Shown piece by piece: positions 48,981 through 56,352 of a stretch of DNA of 64,000 bases; the stretch's first letter is position 1, and every line of letters starts with the position of its first letter. Below the pieces are notes generated by a model. That model worked only from the letters and a program-made list of their open reading frames with translations. It was not told the origin of the DNA and did not search any database. Location: the NCBI RefSeq assembly GCF_000479335.1, contig NC_022584.1, forward strand, positions 1,674,001 to 1,738,000, given 5' to 3'. This DNA comes from Streptococcus ilei. Its GTDB lineage: Bacteria > Bacillota > Bacilli > Lactobacillales > Streptococcaceae. Both the position numbers and the translations under genes were made by a program.

Positions 48981-49805
48981 GTGGATCAATTACGGATCAA
49001 AGATTTGGAAATTTATGCCTATCATGGTGTTTTTTCCGCTGAAAAGGAATTGGGGCAGCGTTTTGTCCTGGATGTTTGTGTCGATTATGAGATGACAAAA
49101 TCGGCGCGGACGGGTGATTTGACGGCTTCGATCCATTATGGAATCTTAGCTGAGCAACTGACAGACTGGCTTCAAGCTGAGAAGATCGATTTGATTGAGA
49201 CAGTGGCTTTTCAGCTAGTGGAGAAAATTTTTGCGACCTATGAATTTGTCAGAAAGGTTCGACTCGAGTTGAAAAAACCTTGGGCTCCAGTCCCTCTGCC
49301 TTTGGATACTTGTTCGGTCACGATTGAACGAGAAAAAAGACGGGCCTTTATTGGTTTGGGAACCAATATGGGCGATAAGGGACACCAGTTGGCAACAGCT
49401 GTATCCAAATTAGAAGAAAAGGGGCTCACTATTCTCCAAACCTCTTCTCAGATTGAGACAGCGCCTTGGGGAGGGGTCGAGCAAGATAGCTTCCTTAACC
49501 AAGTCGTAGAGGTCGAAAGCTGGTTTACGCCCCAAGATCTCATCGATACGCTACTCGGAATCGAACGAGAAATGGGCCGGGTCCGTGAGGTGAAATGGGG
49601 ACCACGTGTCATCGATTTAGATCTCCTTTATATGGAGGATCTGATACTCTATAGTACAGATTTGATTCTCCCACATCCTTATGTGGCAGAACGAGCATTT
49701 GTCCTAGAATCCTTAAATGAAATTGCTCCTTACTTTGTGGATCCTGTCCAAAGAAAACAGATCCGACAACTGTGGGAGACTGTGAAAGAAACAAAAGATA
49801 CATAA
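48981..49805 (+). CDS. folB-folK: fused dihydroneopterin aldolase / HPPK
   Basis: A bifunctional protein of 274 residues. Residues 1 to about 115 are dihydroneopterin aldolase ([31 protein letters not shown]). Residues about 118-274 are hydroxymethyl-dihydropterin pyrophosphokinase ([44 protein letters not shown]). The same fusion is sulD in S. pneumoniae. I chose GTG 48981, 5 nt after AGGTGA; a GTG at 48972 is in frame. It closes the folP-C-E-BK operon. Confidence 0.93.
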   Translation: MDQLRIKDLEIYAYHGVFSAEKELGQRFVLDVCVDYEMTKSARTGDLTASIHYGILAEQLTDWLQAEKIDLIETVAFQLVEKIFATYEFVRKVRLELKKPWAPVPLPLDTCSVTIEREKRRAFIGLGTNMGDKGHQLATAVSKLEEKGLTILQTSSQIETAPWGGVEQDSFLNQVVEVESWFTPQDLIDTLLGIEREMGRVREVKWGPRVIDLDLLYMEDLILYSTDLILPHPYVAERAFVLESLNEIAPYFVDPVQRKQIRQLWETVKETKDT

Positions 49806-50080
49806 ACTGTTTCTTGATATAAAACAACCTAAGTGATGTTGAAAAGAAGCAAATGCTCCATATTATTAGGTTTATTCAAACATGTACAGGAACTTTCAGC
49901 GGTGAAAAAAGTGCTAGAAACAATAGTGTTTCTAGCACTCGGGAGTTTTGGAACCTTAGATCCAAAACTAAGTCATGGAACTTCTTCGAAGTTCGCTGAC
50001 GTCCGTACTCACCTAAGGAAAGTTTCTAATATTACTTTGTATTCAATCAGAGGTAGCTGATCCAAGGGTCAACTACCTTT
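49806..50080 (+). other. gene-free structured region after the fol operon
   Basis: It contains several hairpins: GTGCTAGAAAC with GTTTCTAGCAC (49910-49937), GAACTT/GAAGTT at about 49979-49994 within a larger CCTTAG/CTAAGG pairing (about 49954-50017), and AGGTAG/CTACCT followed by six T (about 50051-50083), a terminator. A 75-codon frame across it (49833-50060) has no ribosome site, and its translation resembles repeat-derived spurious ORFs I associate with streptococcal genomes. I read it as a non-coding repeat or RNA element plus the fol terminator. Confidence 0.5.
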
Positions 50081-50087
50081 TTTCACC

Positions 50088-50116
50088 TTGACAAGTTGTT
50101 TGAGCAGGACTATACT
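50088..50116 (+). promoter_or_regulatory. promoter of the 51-aa membrane protein gene
   Basis: Consensus TTGACA (50088-50093) and TATACT (50111-50116) with 17-nt spacing. Confidence 0.8.
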
Positions 50117-50147
50117 GAGCTTAACTAGACTAGGAGTGGAGGGGCTG

Positions 50148-50303
50148 ATGAAATCTTATCTTGTAAGATGGTTGATCGCGATTGTCTTGGCTGTTCTTTT
50201 TCTTTGGGTGAGTTTGGAAACGGACTTACTTCCAAAAGAAGTGTATCCAATCCTCCTTGTCCTGATGCTGGTTGTGGGGCTCTATCTTTTTAAGGAAAAG
50301 TAA
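50148..50303 (+). CDS. small two-helix membrane protein
   Basis: A 51-residue protein beginning MKSYLVRWLIAIVLAVLFLW, with two hydrophobic helices (about 5-20 and 31-46) and a Lys/Glu end. I placed the start at ATG 50148, since GGAGGGG lies 5 nt upstream; the open frame extends 20 codons further but covers the promoter. It has its own near-consensus promoter and a strong terminator, so it is probably a real expressed small gene. I do not recognise the family; membrane stress peptides or toxin-like peptides are possible but unsupported. Confidence 0.65.
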   Translation: MKSYLVRWLIAIVLAVLFLWVSLETDLLPKEVYPILLVLMLVVGLYLFKEK

Positions 50304-50325
50304 TTCCCCATCCAACTAACATACG

Positions 50326-50371
50326 AAAAATCCCTTGGGTGCCAACTGTTTCGGGTACTCAAGGGATTTTT
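50326..50371. terminator. bidirectional terminator
   Basis: AAAAATCCCTTG (50326-50337) pairs perfectly with CAAGGGATTTTT (50360-50371) between convergent genes. Confidence 0.9.
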
Positions 50372-50412
50372 TGTATATGGAGCTAAGAGCAACGGTCTAG
50401 CCTTGGTTTTCT

Positions 50413-51897
50413 TTATTTGCGGTACAAGCGATCGTATTGGTAAACTGGATCCATGGTTACATGGATACCCAGTTTGCGAAGAACGTTCTTATCTTCGTCT
50501 GTCAACATCACTGTTGAATGAGCTTCGCTCCCTTTCAATCGACCTAATTCTTGCATGGCAAGATTAGCCTCTGGATGGTTCATGGCGGTAATGGCTAGGG
50601 CGATGAGGATTTCATTTGAATGGAGGCGAGGGTTGCGGCTGCCCAAGTGGTTGATCTTCAAGCCTTGGATTGGTTTCACATATTCTGGCTCAATCAACTT
50701 AGTTTCTTTATCAATATTGGCCAATTTCTTGATGGCGTTGATGAGAACAGCTGCCGTTGGACCAAATAAGTCAGAGGTCTTACCTGTCACGATTTCTCCA
50801 TTTGGTAATTCGAGGGCCAAGGCAGGATCACCAGTCTCTTCTTCTTTTTGGCGGGCAAGGATGGTGACTTGGCGATCTTTTGGTGAAATACCTAAGTCGT
50901 TCATCAAGAGTTCAATTTTCTTAATAGCCCCACTGCCAACACGCTCCGCTTTCACATCCAGAATGGTTTGGTAGTAACGGCGGATAATTTCTTGCTTAGA
51001 GGCTTCAATCGCTGCGTCATTGTCCACGATGGCAAAGCCGACCATGTTCACTCCCATATCCGTTGGGGAAGCGTAAGGAGATCTTCCTAAGATGCGTTCC
51101 AACATCCGCTTCAAGACAGGGAAGATTTCGATATCTCGGTTGTAGTTGACCGTTGTTTCGCCATAGGTTTGGAGGTGGAAGGGGTCAATCATATTGACAT
51201 CGTCAAGGTCTGCAGTAGCAGCTTCATAGGCCAAATTGACTGGGTGATGCAAAGGTAAGTTCCAAACTGGGAAGGTTTCAAATTTAGCATAACCAGACTT
51301 GATGCCATTCAATTGGTCATGGTACATGTTGGACATACAAGTAGCCAATTTACCAGAACCAGGACCAGGAGCTGTCACGACAACGAGATTGCGGCTAGTT
51401 TGAATGTAGTCGTTTTTCCCCATTCCCTCAGGAGAAATGATGTGGTCCATATCCGTTGGGTAGCCCTTAATTGGGTAGTGAAGATAAGAAGCAATGCCAT
51501 TTTTTTCCAACTGTTTACGGAAAAGGTCTGCGGCTGGTTGACCAGCATACTGAGTGATGACGACAGAGCCAACATAGATGCCCAATTCGTTGAATTTATC
51601 GATCAAGCGAAAGACCTCTTGGTCATAAGAGATTCCTAGGTCGCCACGGGCTTTTGAATGCTCAATGTTATTGGCATTAATAGCAATCACAATCTCCACT
51701 TGGTCACGAAGTTCTTGGAGAAGCTTAATTTTGTTATCTGGTTCATAACCAGGAAGGACACGAGCAGCGTGGAAATCTTCCAACATTTTTCCCCCAAACT
51801 CTAGGTAGAGCTTGCCATCAAATTGGTTGATGCGCTCGAGGATGTGATCGCGTTGCAAATTCAAATACTTTTCGGAACTAAAAGCTTGTTTCTTCAT
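50413..51897 (-). CDS. DUF1846 domain-containing protein
   Basis: A cytoplasmic protein of 494 residues, DUF1846 (PF08903), well conserved in streptococci, with no established function. The sequence has [20 protein letters not shown], which resembles a nucleotide-binding loop (GPGSGK), at about residues 182-201, and a C-terminal domain with [15 protein letters not shown]. Length and content agree with the family. GGAGGTTTAA precedes the ATG. It has its own TATAAT promoter (minus strand, 52001-52006) immediately after the pepA terminator. Confidence 0.88.
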   Translation of the reverse strand: MKKQAFSSEKYLNLQRDHILERINQFDGKLYLEFGGKMLEDFHAARVLPGYEPDNKIKLLQELRDQVEIVIAINANNIEHSKARGDLGISYDQEVFRLIDKFNELGIYVGSVVITQYAGQPAADLFRKQLEKNGIASYLHYPIKGYPTDMDHIISPEGMGKNDYIQTSRNLVVVTAPGPGSGKLATCMSNMYHDQLNGIKSGYAKFETFPVWNLPLHHPVNLAYEAATADLDDVNMIDPFHLQTYGETTVNYNRDIEIFPVLKRMLERILGRSPYASPTDMGVNMVGFAIVDNDAAIEASKQEIIRRYYQTILDVKAERVGSGAIKKIELLMNDLGISPKDRQVTILARQKEEETGDPALALELPNGEIVTGKTSDLFGPTAAVLINAIKKLANIDKETKLIEPEYVKPIQGLKINHLGSRNPRLHSNEILIALAITAMNHPEANLAMQELGRLKGSEAHSTVMLTDEDKNVLRKLGIHVTMDPVYQYDRLYRK

Positions 51898-52000
51898 TTA
51901 AACCTCCAATAAAGAAGCGAGGGTGATCTTTAGCGGTGCTCCGCCTTTCACATAAGGAAAGGGGAGTGCAAAAGAACACCCGTTGCAATATTCAATCTGT

Positions 52001-52033
52001 ATTATATCAAAAAAACCCCAAGATGGGGATTTT
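52001..52033 (-). terminator. pepA terminator abutting the DUF1846 promoter
   Basis: On the minus strand AAAATCCCC pairs with GGGGTTTT and seven T follow (52009-52015). The next bases contain TATAAT (52001-52006), the -10 for the DUF1846 gene, so the -35 region lies in the terminator stem. Confidence 0.7.
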
Positions 52034-52055
52034 AAACAATTATTTTGGAAAAATA

Positions 52056-53120
52056 TTAATAATTCTTAATTAAATCAACGGTTGAACGATCCAATTTTTT
52101 GACCAAGGCTTGAAGGAAGGCTTGGGCTTGAAGGAAGTCATCCATAGCGTAAAGAGTCTGGTGGGAGTGGATGTAGCGCGCGCAGACTCCGATGGTAGTA
52201 GATGGCACTCCACCGCTTCGTAAGTGGGCTACTCCAGCATCTGTTCCGCCTTTTCCACAGTAGTATTGGTACTTGATGCCGGCTTCTTCAGCGGTGGTGA
52301 GGAGGAAGTCTTTCATATTTGGCAACATGAGATGACCTGGATCAAAGAAACGAAGGAGGGTTCCTTCTCCGATAGCTCCTTGGCCTCCGTAGACATCTGC
52401 TGCTGGAGAACAGTCAACAGCCAGGAAGATTTCTGGATCAAACTTGGTCACAGAAGTCCCTGCACCGCGCAGTCCGACTTCTTCTTGGACAGTCGCTCCG
52501 ACATAGAGTTCGTTTGCTAGGGCTTGTCCAGAGAGGGCTTGTGCCAATTCGCTGACCATCAAGACCCCATAACGGTTGTCCCAAGCTTTGGAGATGATGT
52601 TTTTCTGATTGGCTGTTAAGATTGCAGTGCTTTCAGGGACCAAGGTGTCGCCTGGACGGATTCCAAAGCTCTCGGCTTCTTCTTTGTTGGCAAAGCCACC
52701 ATCAAAGACAATATCCCCGATTGCTGGAAGGGCAGGACCGTTTGCGCCACGTGTCAAATGCGGAGGAACAGATCCAGAAATGACAGGGTAGGAATGGCCA
52801 TCGCGGGTCAAAAGGGTGAAACGTTGGCTACTAACCACCATAGGGTTCCAACCACCGATTTCCACCACGCGGAAGGTGCCGTCTGCCTTGATCTCACTGA
52901 TCATAAAGCCAACTTCATCCATATGGCCTGCGACCATGATGCGAGGAGCATCAGCCGCTTCTGAGTGGCGTACCCCAAAAATGCTTCCCAAGCCGTCTGT
53001 GACCACTTCATCCACATGTGGAGTGATCTGTTTGCGTAGATAATCGCGAACAGGCGCTTCGTGGCCAGAGATGGCAGGAAGTTCTGTTACTTCTTTGATT
53101 TTAGAAAATAAATCAGTCAT
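52056..53120 (-). CDS. pepA: glutamyl aminopeptidase (M42 family)
   Basis: A metallopeptidase of 354 residues forming large tetrahedral oligomers, which cleaves N-terminal Glu/Asp from peptides. AGHMDEVGFMI (about 65-75) and VQEEVGLRGA contain metal ligands and the catalytic Glu pair, AVDCSPAADV and the GGTDAGVAHLRSGGVPS segment provide the others, and YIHSH is at the end of the metal site. AGAAAGAAGGTAAC precedes the ATG. It probably helps in amino-acid supply from peptides. A terminator lies just after the stop. Confidence 0.94.
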   Translation of the reverse strand: MTDLFSKIKEVTELPAISGHEAPVRDYLRKQITPHVDEVVTDGLGSIFGVRHSEAADAPRIMVAGHMDEVGFMISEIKADGTFRVVEIGGWNPMVVSSQRFTLLTRDGHSYPVISGSVPPHLTRGANGPALPAIGDIVFDGGFANKEEAESFGIRPGDTLVPESTAILTANQKNIISKAWDNRYGVLMVSELAQALSGQALANELYVGATVQEEVGLRGAGTSVTKFDPEIFLAVDCSPAADVYGGQGAIGEGTLLRFFDPGHLMLPNMKDFLLTTAEEAGIKYQYYCGKGGTDAGVAHLRSGGVPSTTIGVCARYIHSHQTLYAMDDFLQAQAFLQALVKKLDRSTVDLIKNY

Positions 53121-53230
53121 AAGTTACCTTCTTTCTGATTGTTATTTTATCACTTTTTTAGTCGAGATGGTAGTGGCAGTTGACGGGAATGAAAGCAGAT
53201 CGTCATGATGGGGAGATCTATTTTCCTTCG

Positions 53231-53259
53231 TTGTCCCAGCTTGTATTTTGTGTTACAAT
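53231..53259 (+). promoter_or_regulatory. promoter of DUF4651-thioredoxin-ytpR operon
   Basis: TTGTCC (53231-53236) and TACAAT (53254-53259), 17-nt spacing, with a very short leader. Confidence 0.7.
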
Positions 53260-53266
53260 ATGAGGT

Positions 53267-53557
53267 ATGAAAGCTAAAAAAATCATTTTATCCAGCCTTG
53301 CAGTAGCTAGTGCAAGTGCTCTTGCCCTTGGGGCCTATAAAATTGCCAAAGATCAAAAACGTCTACGGACGCAAGAAGAGTTAGTCGCAGAAGTCCGTGA
53401 GCAAATGGAGAATATGGGGAAGATTGCGACCCTTTATGTGGAACTCTATGAATCAAGCGAAGAGCGTCTGGTAGGAGGGCTCATTTTTGAAGATGAGCGC
53501 CACTATCGCTTTGTCTATGAAGAGGGTCTCCTTCACTATGAAGAGGAAAAACTATGA
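53267..53557 (+). CDS. DUF4651 family small membrane-anchored protein
   Basis: A 96-residue protein with an N-terminal helix (IILSSLAVASASALALGAYK, about 6-25) and an acidic C-terminal domain (GKIATLYVELYESSEERLVG onward). It matches streptococcal DUF4651 proteins found upstream of a thioredoxin-like gene. No function is known. GAGGT lies only 2 nt before the ATG, so initiation may be weak. The end overlaps the thioredoxin gene by four bases (ATGA). Confidence 0.8.
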   Translation: MKAKKIILSSLAVASASALALGAYKIAKDQKRLRTQEELVAEVREQMENMGKIATLYVELYESSEERLVGGLIFEDERHYRFVYEEGLLHYEEEKL

Positions 53558-53871
53558 TCATTCCGCAGTCTTTAGAGGAGTTAGCTAGCTACGTCGAGCA
53601 AGAAGGAAAGAAGGTTTTCTTCTTTTCAGCGGATTGGTGTGGCGATTGTCGGTATATCCAGCCCTTTTTGCCAGAGATTGAAGCGGAAAACCCTGAATTT
53701 ACCTTCATTTTGATCGACCGAGACCAGTATCTAGACCTGGCTAAACTTTGGAATATCTACGGCATTCCGAGTTTAGTGGTACTAGACGGGGATCGGGAAC
53801 TGGGGCGTTTCGTCAATCGTGATCGCAAAACCAAGGCTCAGATTTCAGAATTTTTAGCAGGATTGAAGTAG
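53554..53871 (+). CDS. thioredoxin family protein
   Basis: A 105-residue thioredoxin-fold protein with active site WCGDC (about residues 28-32) and the cis-Pro loop YGIPSLVVL. CGDC differs from the CGPC of TrxA, suggesting a specialised disulphide reductase rather than the main thioredoxin. It is cytoplasmic, with no signal. GAGGAAAAACT precedes the ATG, inside the previous gene. It is the middle gene of a three-gene operon with DUF4651 and ytpR. Confidence 0.9.
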   Translation: MIIPQSLEELASYVEQEGKKVFFFSADWCGDCRYIQPFLPEIEAENPEFTFILIDRDQYLDLAKLWNIYGIPSLVVLDGDRELGRFVNRDRKTKAQISEFLAGLK

Positions 53872-53885
53872 GAGAAAGAGAAAGA

Positions 53886-54512
53886 ATGATTGTAACCTAT
53901 AATAAAGAACAAGTCGGCGATGTCTTAATGATTACCTTGAAAAACAGTGGGGATGCCAAGTTAGCAGTAGAGCGTAAAGGCAAAGTAGCCCGTGTCTACC
54001 GTGAAGACAAGCAAGAAACCGTAGCCTGGAATATTTTTGAGGCTTCGACTTTCTTTGACCTTGAAGGCAAGGGGCAAATTTTCTTGAGTGATGAGCAGGT
54101 TGCACGCCTCAATCAAGAATTGCAGGCTGAAGGATTTGCAGAGGTCTTGGTCAATGACAAGGAACCTAAGTTTGTCGTGGGGCAAATCGTGGAAATGGTG
54201 GCTCATCCAGATAGTGACCACCTCAACATCTGCCAAGTGGCTGTTGGACCAGACAAGACAGTTCAAATCGTAGCAGGTGCGCCAAATGCCCGTGAAGGTC
54301 TCAAGACGATTGTGGCTCTTCCAGGTGCTATGATGCCAGATGGCAGCTTGATTTTCCCAGGAGCCCTTCGTGGAGAAAAGAGCTTTGGCATGATGTGTAG
54401 TCCACGCGAATTGCACTTGCCAAATGCTCCACAAAAACGTGGGATTATCGAATTGCAAGATACAGAAGAGGTGGGAACTCCCTTTGACCCTGCCCGTCAC
54501 TGGCAAGGATAA
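53886..54512 (+). CDS. ytpR: YtpR family tRNA-binding protein
   Basis: A 208-residue protein. The N-terminal DUF4479 domain (to about 85) is followed by an EMAP/Trbp111-type tRNA-binding OB-fold (about 90-200) with VGQIVEMVAHPDSDHLNICQ and ALPGAMMPDGSLI. This domain is similar to the N-terminus of PheT, but there is no synthetase core. Members bind tRNA; the physiological role is unclear. GGAGAAAGAGAAAGA precedes the ATG. The 175-bp terminator repeat starts with the first base after its stop codon. Confidence 0.9.
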   Translation: MIVTYNKEQVGDVLMITLKNSGDAKLAVERKGKVARVYREDKQETVAWNIFEASTFFDLEGKGQIFLSDEQVARLNQELQAEGFAEVLVNDKEPKFVVGQIVEMVAHPDSDHLNICQVAVGPDKTVQIVAGAPNAREGLKTIVALPGAMMPDGSLIFPGALRGEKSFGMMCSPRELHLPNAPQKRGIIELQDTEEVGTPFDPARHWQG

Positions 54513-54687
54513 GAGAGTGGGACAGAAATCGATAATTCGTTAGAATTCGATTTCGTTGTCCCACCTCCGCACAGTTGAGTAGGGCTGTAAAAGCTGATGA
54601 ATTCAGCGTAGTAGAGCCCACTCAACCACTGCGTCTCGCTCGATAATCCAAAGACAATTGAGAGGCTAGGACTTTTGTCCCAGTTTC
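54513..54687 (+). repeat. 175-bp three-hairpin intergenic repeat, copy 2
   Basis: The second copy of the element at 3551-3725, the same length. Its first hairpin pairs better than in copy 1: GTGGGACAGAAATCG with CGATTTC-GT-TGTCCCAC. The central stem is kept (GTTGAGT..GGGCT and AGCCC..ACTCAAC). The 3' hairpin keeps pairing through G-U pairs (GAGGCT with AGTTTC). It starts directly after the ytpR stop. Confidence 0.85.
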
Positions 54688-54693
54688 TTTTTT
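54662..54693 (+). terminator. terminator inside repeat copy 2
   Basis: GAGGCT-A-GGAC, TTTT loop, GTCC-C-AGTTTC, then a T tract. It ends the DUF4651-thioredoxin-ytpR operon. Confidence 0.75.
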
Positions 54694-54707
54694 ATTTTTT
54701 CCTCAAA

Positions 54708-54727
54708 TGGCTAAAAAACTACGAATT
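54708..54727 (+). promoter_or_regulatory. SigX (CIN-box) promoter of ssbB
   Basis: TACGAATT (54720-54727) followed by ATATA, 21 nt before the ssbB ATG, with TGGCTA (54708-54713) 6 nt upstream, matching the comGA promoter in sequence and spacing. Confidence 0.8.
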
Positions 54728-54748
54728 ATATAAGTAGGAGGAAGAAAT

Positions 54749-55144
54749 ATGTACAATAAAGTAATTTTAATCGGGCGCCTTGTGGCTGACCCAGAGCTTC
54801 ATAAGACCAGTACGGACAAGTCCGTTGCGCGTGCGACCCTGGCTGTCAATCGTCGTTATAAGGATCAAAATGGCGAGCGGGAGGCGGACTTTATCACCCT
54901 AGTGGTCTGGGGGAAATTAGCAGAGACCCTTGTCTCCTATGCCAATAAAGGGAGCTTGATCTCTGTGGACGGTGAGCTTCGAACCAGACGCTATGAGAAG
55001 AATGGAACGACCCAATATGTGACAGAAGTACTCTGTCAAGGCTTTCAGCTCTTAGAAAGTCGTGCTCAACGAGCGATGCGGGCTAATGGAGCAGGAGGAG
55101 ATTTAGCGGATCTGATCCTCGAGGAGGAAGAGCTTCCCTTTTAA
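54749..55144 (+). CDS. ssbB: SsbB, competence-induced single-strand DNA-binding protein
   Basis: A 131-residue OB-fold protein that protects incoming single-stranded DNA during transformation. MYNKVILIGRLVADPEL and GELRTRRYEKNG are SSB motifs. It keeps the acidic interaction tail (EEEELPF) but lacks the long Gly/Gln-rich linker of the housekeeping SsbA. The length and the CIN-box identify it as the competence form, equivalent to pneumococcal SsbB. GTAGGAGGAAG precedes the ATG. A terminator follows. Confidence 0.94.
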   Translation: MYNKVILIGRLVADPELHKTSTDKSVARATLAVNRRYKDQNGEREADFITLVVWGKLAETLVSYANKGSLISVDGELRTRRYEKNGTTQYVTEVLCQGFQLLESRAQRAMRANGAGGDLADLILEEEELPF

Positions 55145-55152
55145 CTGAAGAG

Positions 55153-55184
55153 AACGGTGCAGCTGGTCAGCTGTGTCGTTTTTT
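55153..55184 (+). terminator. ssbB terminator
   Basis: AACGGTGCAGCTG pairs with CAGCTGTGTCGTT (some mismatch), 2-nt loop, then a T run. Confidence 0.8.
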
Positions 55185-55239
55185 CTTTTTCGAAACTTCT
55201 CACGGAAGTTGCAGGGGTAAGTCATCATATGGATTTATG

Positions 55240-55254
55240 AGTAAAACGCATTCA
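55240..55254. promoter_or_regulatory. cre-like site upstream of the lev sensor genes
   Basis: AGTAAAACGCATTCA matches the cre consensus except that TG is replaced by GT. An almost identical sequence lies upstream of levD (59739-59753). Confidence 0.45.
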
Positions 55255-55287
55255 TTTCCTAAAGACCTTCAAGCTCTTGATAAAAAA

Positions 55288-55296
55288 TGCTATAAT
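55288..55296 (+). promoter_or_regulatory. extended -10 promoter of levQ operon
   Basis: TGCTATAAT with no strong -35. The 65-nt leader contains ACGAAC (55311-55316) and GTTCGT (55341-55346), which can pair and are followed by TCTTTT just before the ribosome site AGAGGAG. Confidence 0.6.
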
Positions 55297-55365
55297 ACAA
55301 GGTATTAAATACGAACAAAAAATCTTTATATAGTAAAATAGTTCGTTCTTTTAAGAGGAGAAGAG

Positions 55366-56352
55366 ATGGGGTTAGAAGAGGAAGCTGTTCAAAAGAAACA
55401 CAATCGAGTGATGATCTATACGATATTTTGGAGCCTGGTTTTTGTGGTAGTGGTCATCTATTTGAATGCTAGCCAACTAAAACCGGTAAAAGGGCAGATG
55501 CGGATTGGTGTGACCTACATGACCATGAACAATGAATTCTACCAAACACTGAATGCAGAGATTGAACGAGTGGCTGACGAAAAAGGGGATTTGCTTCTAG
55601 TTCGTAATCCAGAATTGGACGAGGAAAAACAAAGTCAGCAAATAGATTATTTTCGTCAACAAAAGGTCAATGTGATTGTGATTAATCCTGTAAAAGGAGA
55701 TAGCCCTAAAATCATTGCTTCCTTAAAGAGAGCCCAACAGGCAGGGATTAAAATCATTGCAGTGGACAGTCAGCTCAGCCATTTCACGGTGGATGCCAGT
55801 GTGGTGTCGGATAATTACCAAGCAGGGGTCTTGGTAGCACAGCGCTTGATGAAGCAGAAAAAAGAGGCGAAAATCCTCCTCTTAGAGCATAAGGGGACGA
55901 TATCGGCAGAGCAACGGATTCAAGGGTTCTTAGATACGATTCAGTCGGAACCTGCCTATCAGATTGTTGGGAGAGAAGAGACTCGTGGGCAAACGGAATT
56001 GGCCCTGCCAGCTGTTTCCCAGGTCATTCAGGACGGTCTTGCATTTGATGCTGTCGTGGCCTTAAATGATCGGGCAGCCATCGGAGCTTTAGCAGCGATT
56101 AAGGAAAATCAATTAGCTATGCCGATTTCTATTTATGGAATCGATGGCTCTCCGGATATGAAGGTTTTGCTTTCGACGACGGATGATATTGAAGGGACAG
56201 TTGCTCAATCTCCTCTTAAAATGGGAAGACAGGTGATGCAAGTGATTGAGTGCATGAGGACAGGTAAATCCTACAAGGAGCAATATAAGATCCCAGTAGA
56301 GATGATTGATAAGGATAATGTTGACCGATACGATGTCAACGGGTGGCAGTAA
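55366..56352 (+). CDS. levQ: LevQ-like membrane-anchored sugar-binding sensor protein
   Basis: A 328-residue protein with one N-terminal helix (about 18-36) and an extracellular periplasmic-binding-protein type I domain (RbsB-like; MRIGVTYMTMNNEFYQTLNA, NVIVINPVKGDSPKI, DGSPDM). It lacks a lipobox. There are no transport permeases, so the binding domain most likely feeds sugar information to the adjacent kinase. The order binding protein, kinase, regulator, binding protein, then mannose-type PTS is that of levQRST-levDEFGX of S. mutans. TTAAGAGGAG precedes the ATG. The stop overlaps the kinase start by one base. Confidence 0.82.
   Translation: MGLEEEAVQKKHNRVMIYTIFWSLVFVVVVIYLNASQLKPVKGQMRIGVTYMTMNNEFYQTLNAEIERVADEKGDLLLVRNPELDEEKQSQQIDYFRQQKVNVIVINPVKGDSPKIIASLKRAQQAGIKIIAVDSQLSHFTVDASVVSDNYQAGVLVAQRLMKQKKEAKILLLEHKGTISAEQRIQGFLDTIQSEPAYQIVGREETRGQTELALPAVSQVIQDGLAFDAVVALNDRAAIGALAAIKENQLAMPISIYGIDGSPDMKVLLSTTDDIEGTVAQSPLKMGRQVMQVIECMRTGKSYKEQYKIPVEMIDKDNVDRYDVNGWQ

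Noticed and set aside
48981..49805. folB-folK fusion as an assembly error or novelty
   Set aside because: The same fusion is the established SulD protein of S. pneumoniae.
49833..50060. 75-codon ORF after the fol operon
   Set aside because: No ribosome site, it spans several hairpins and a terminator arm, and its translation looks repeat-derived and unlike a folded protein.
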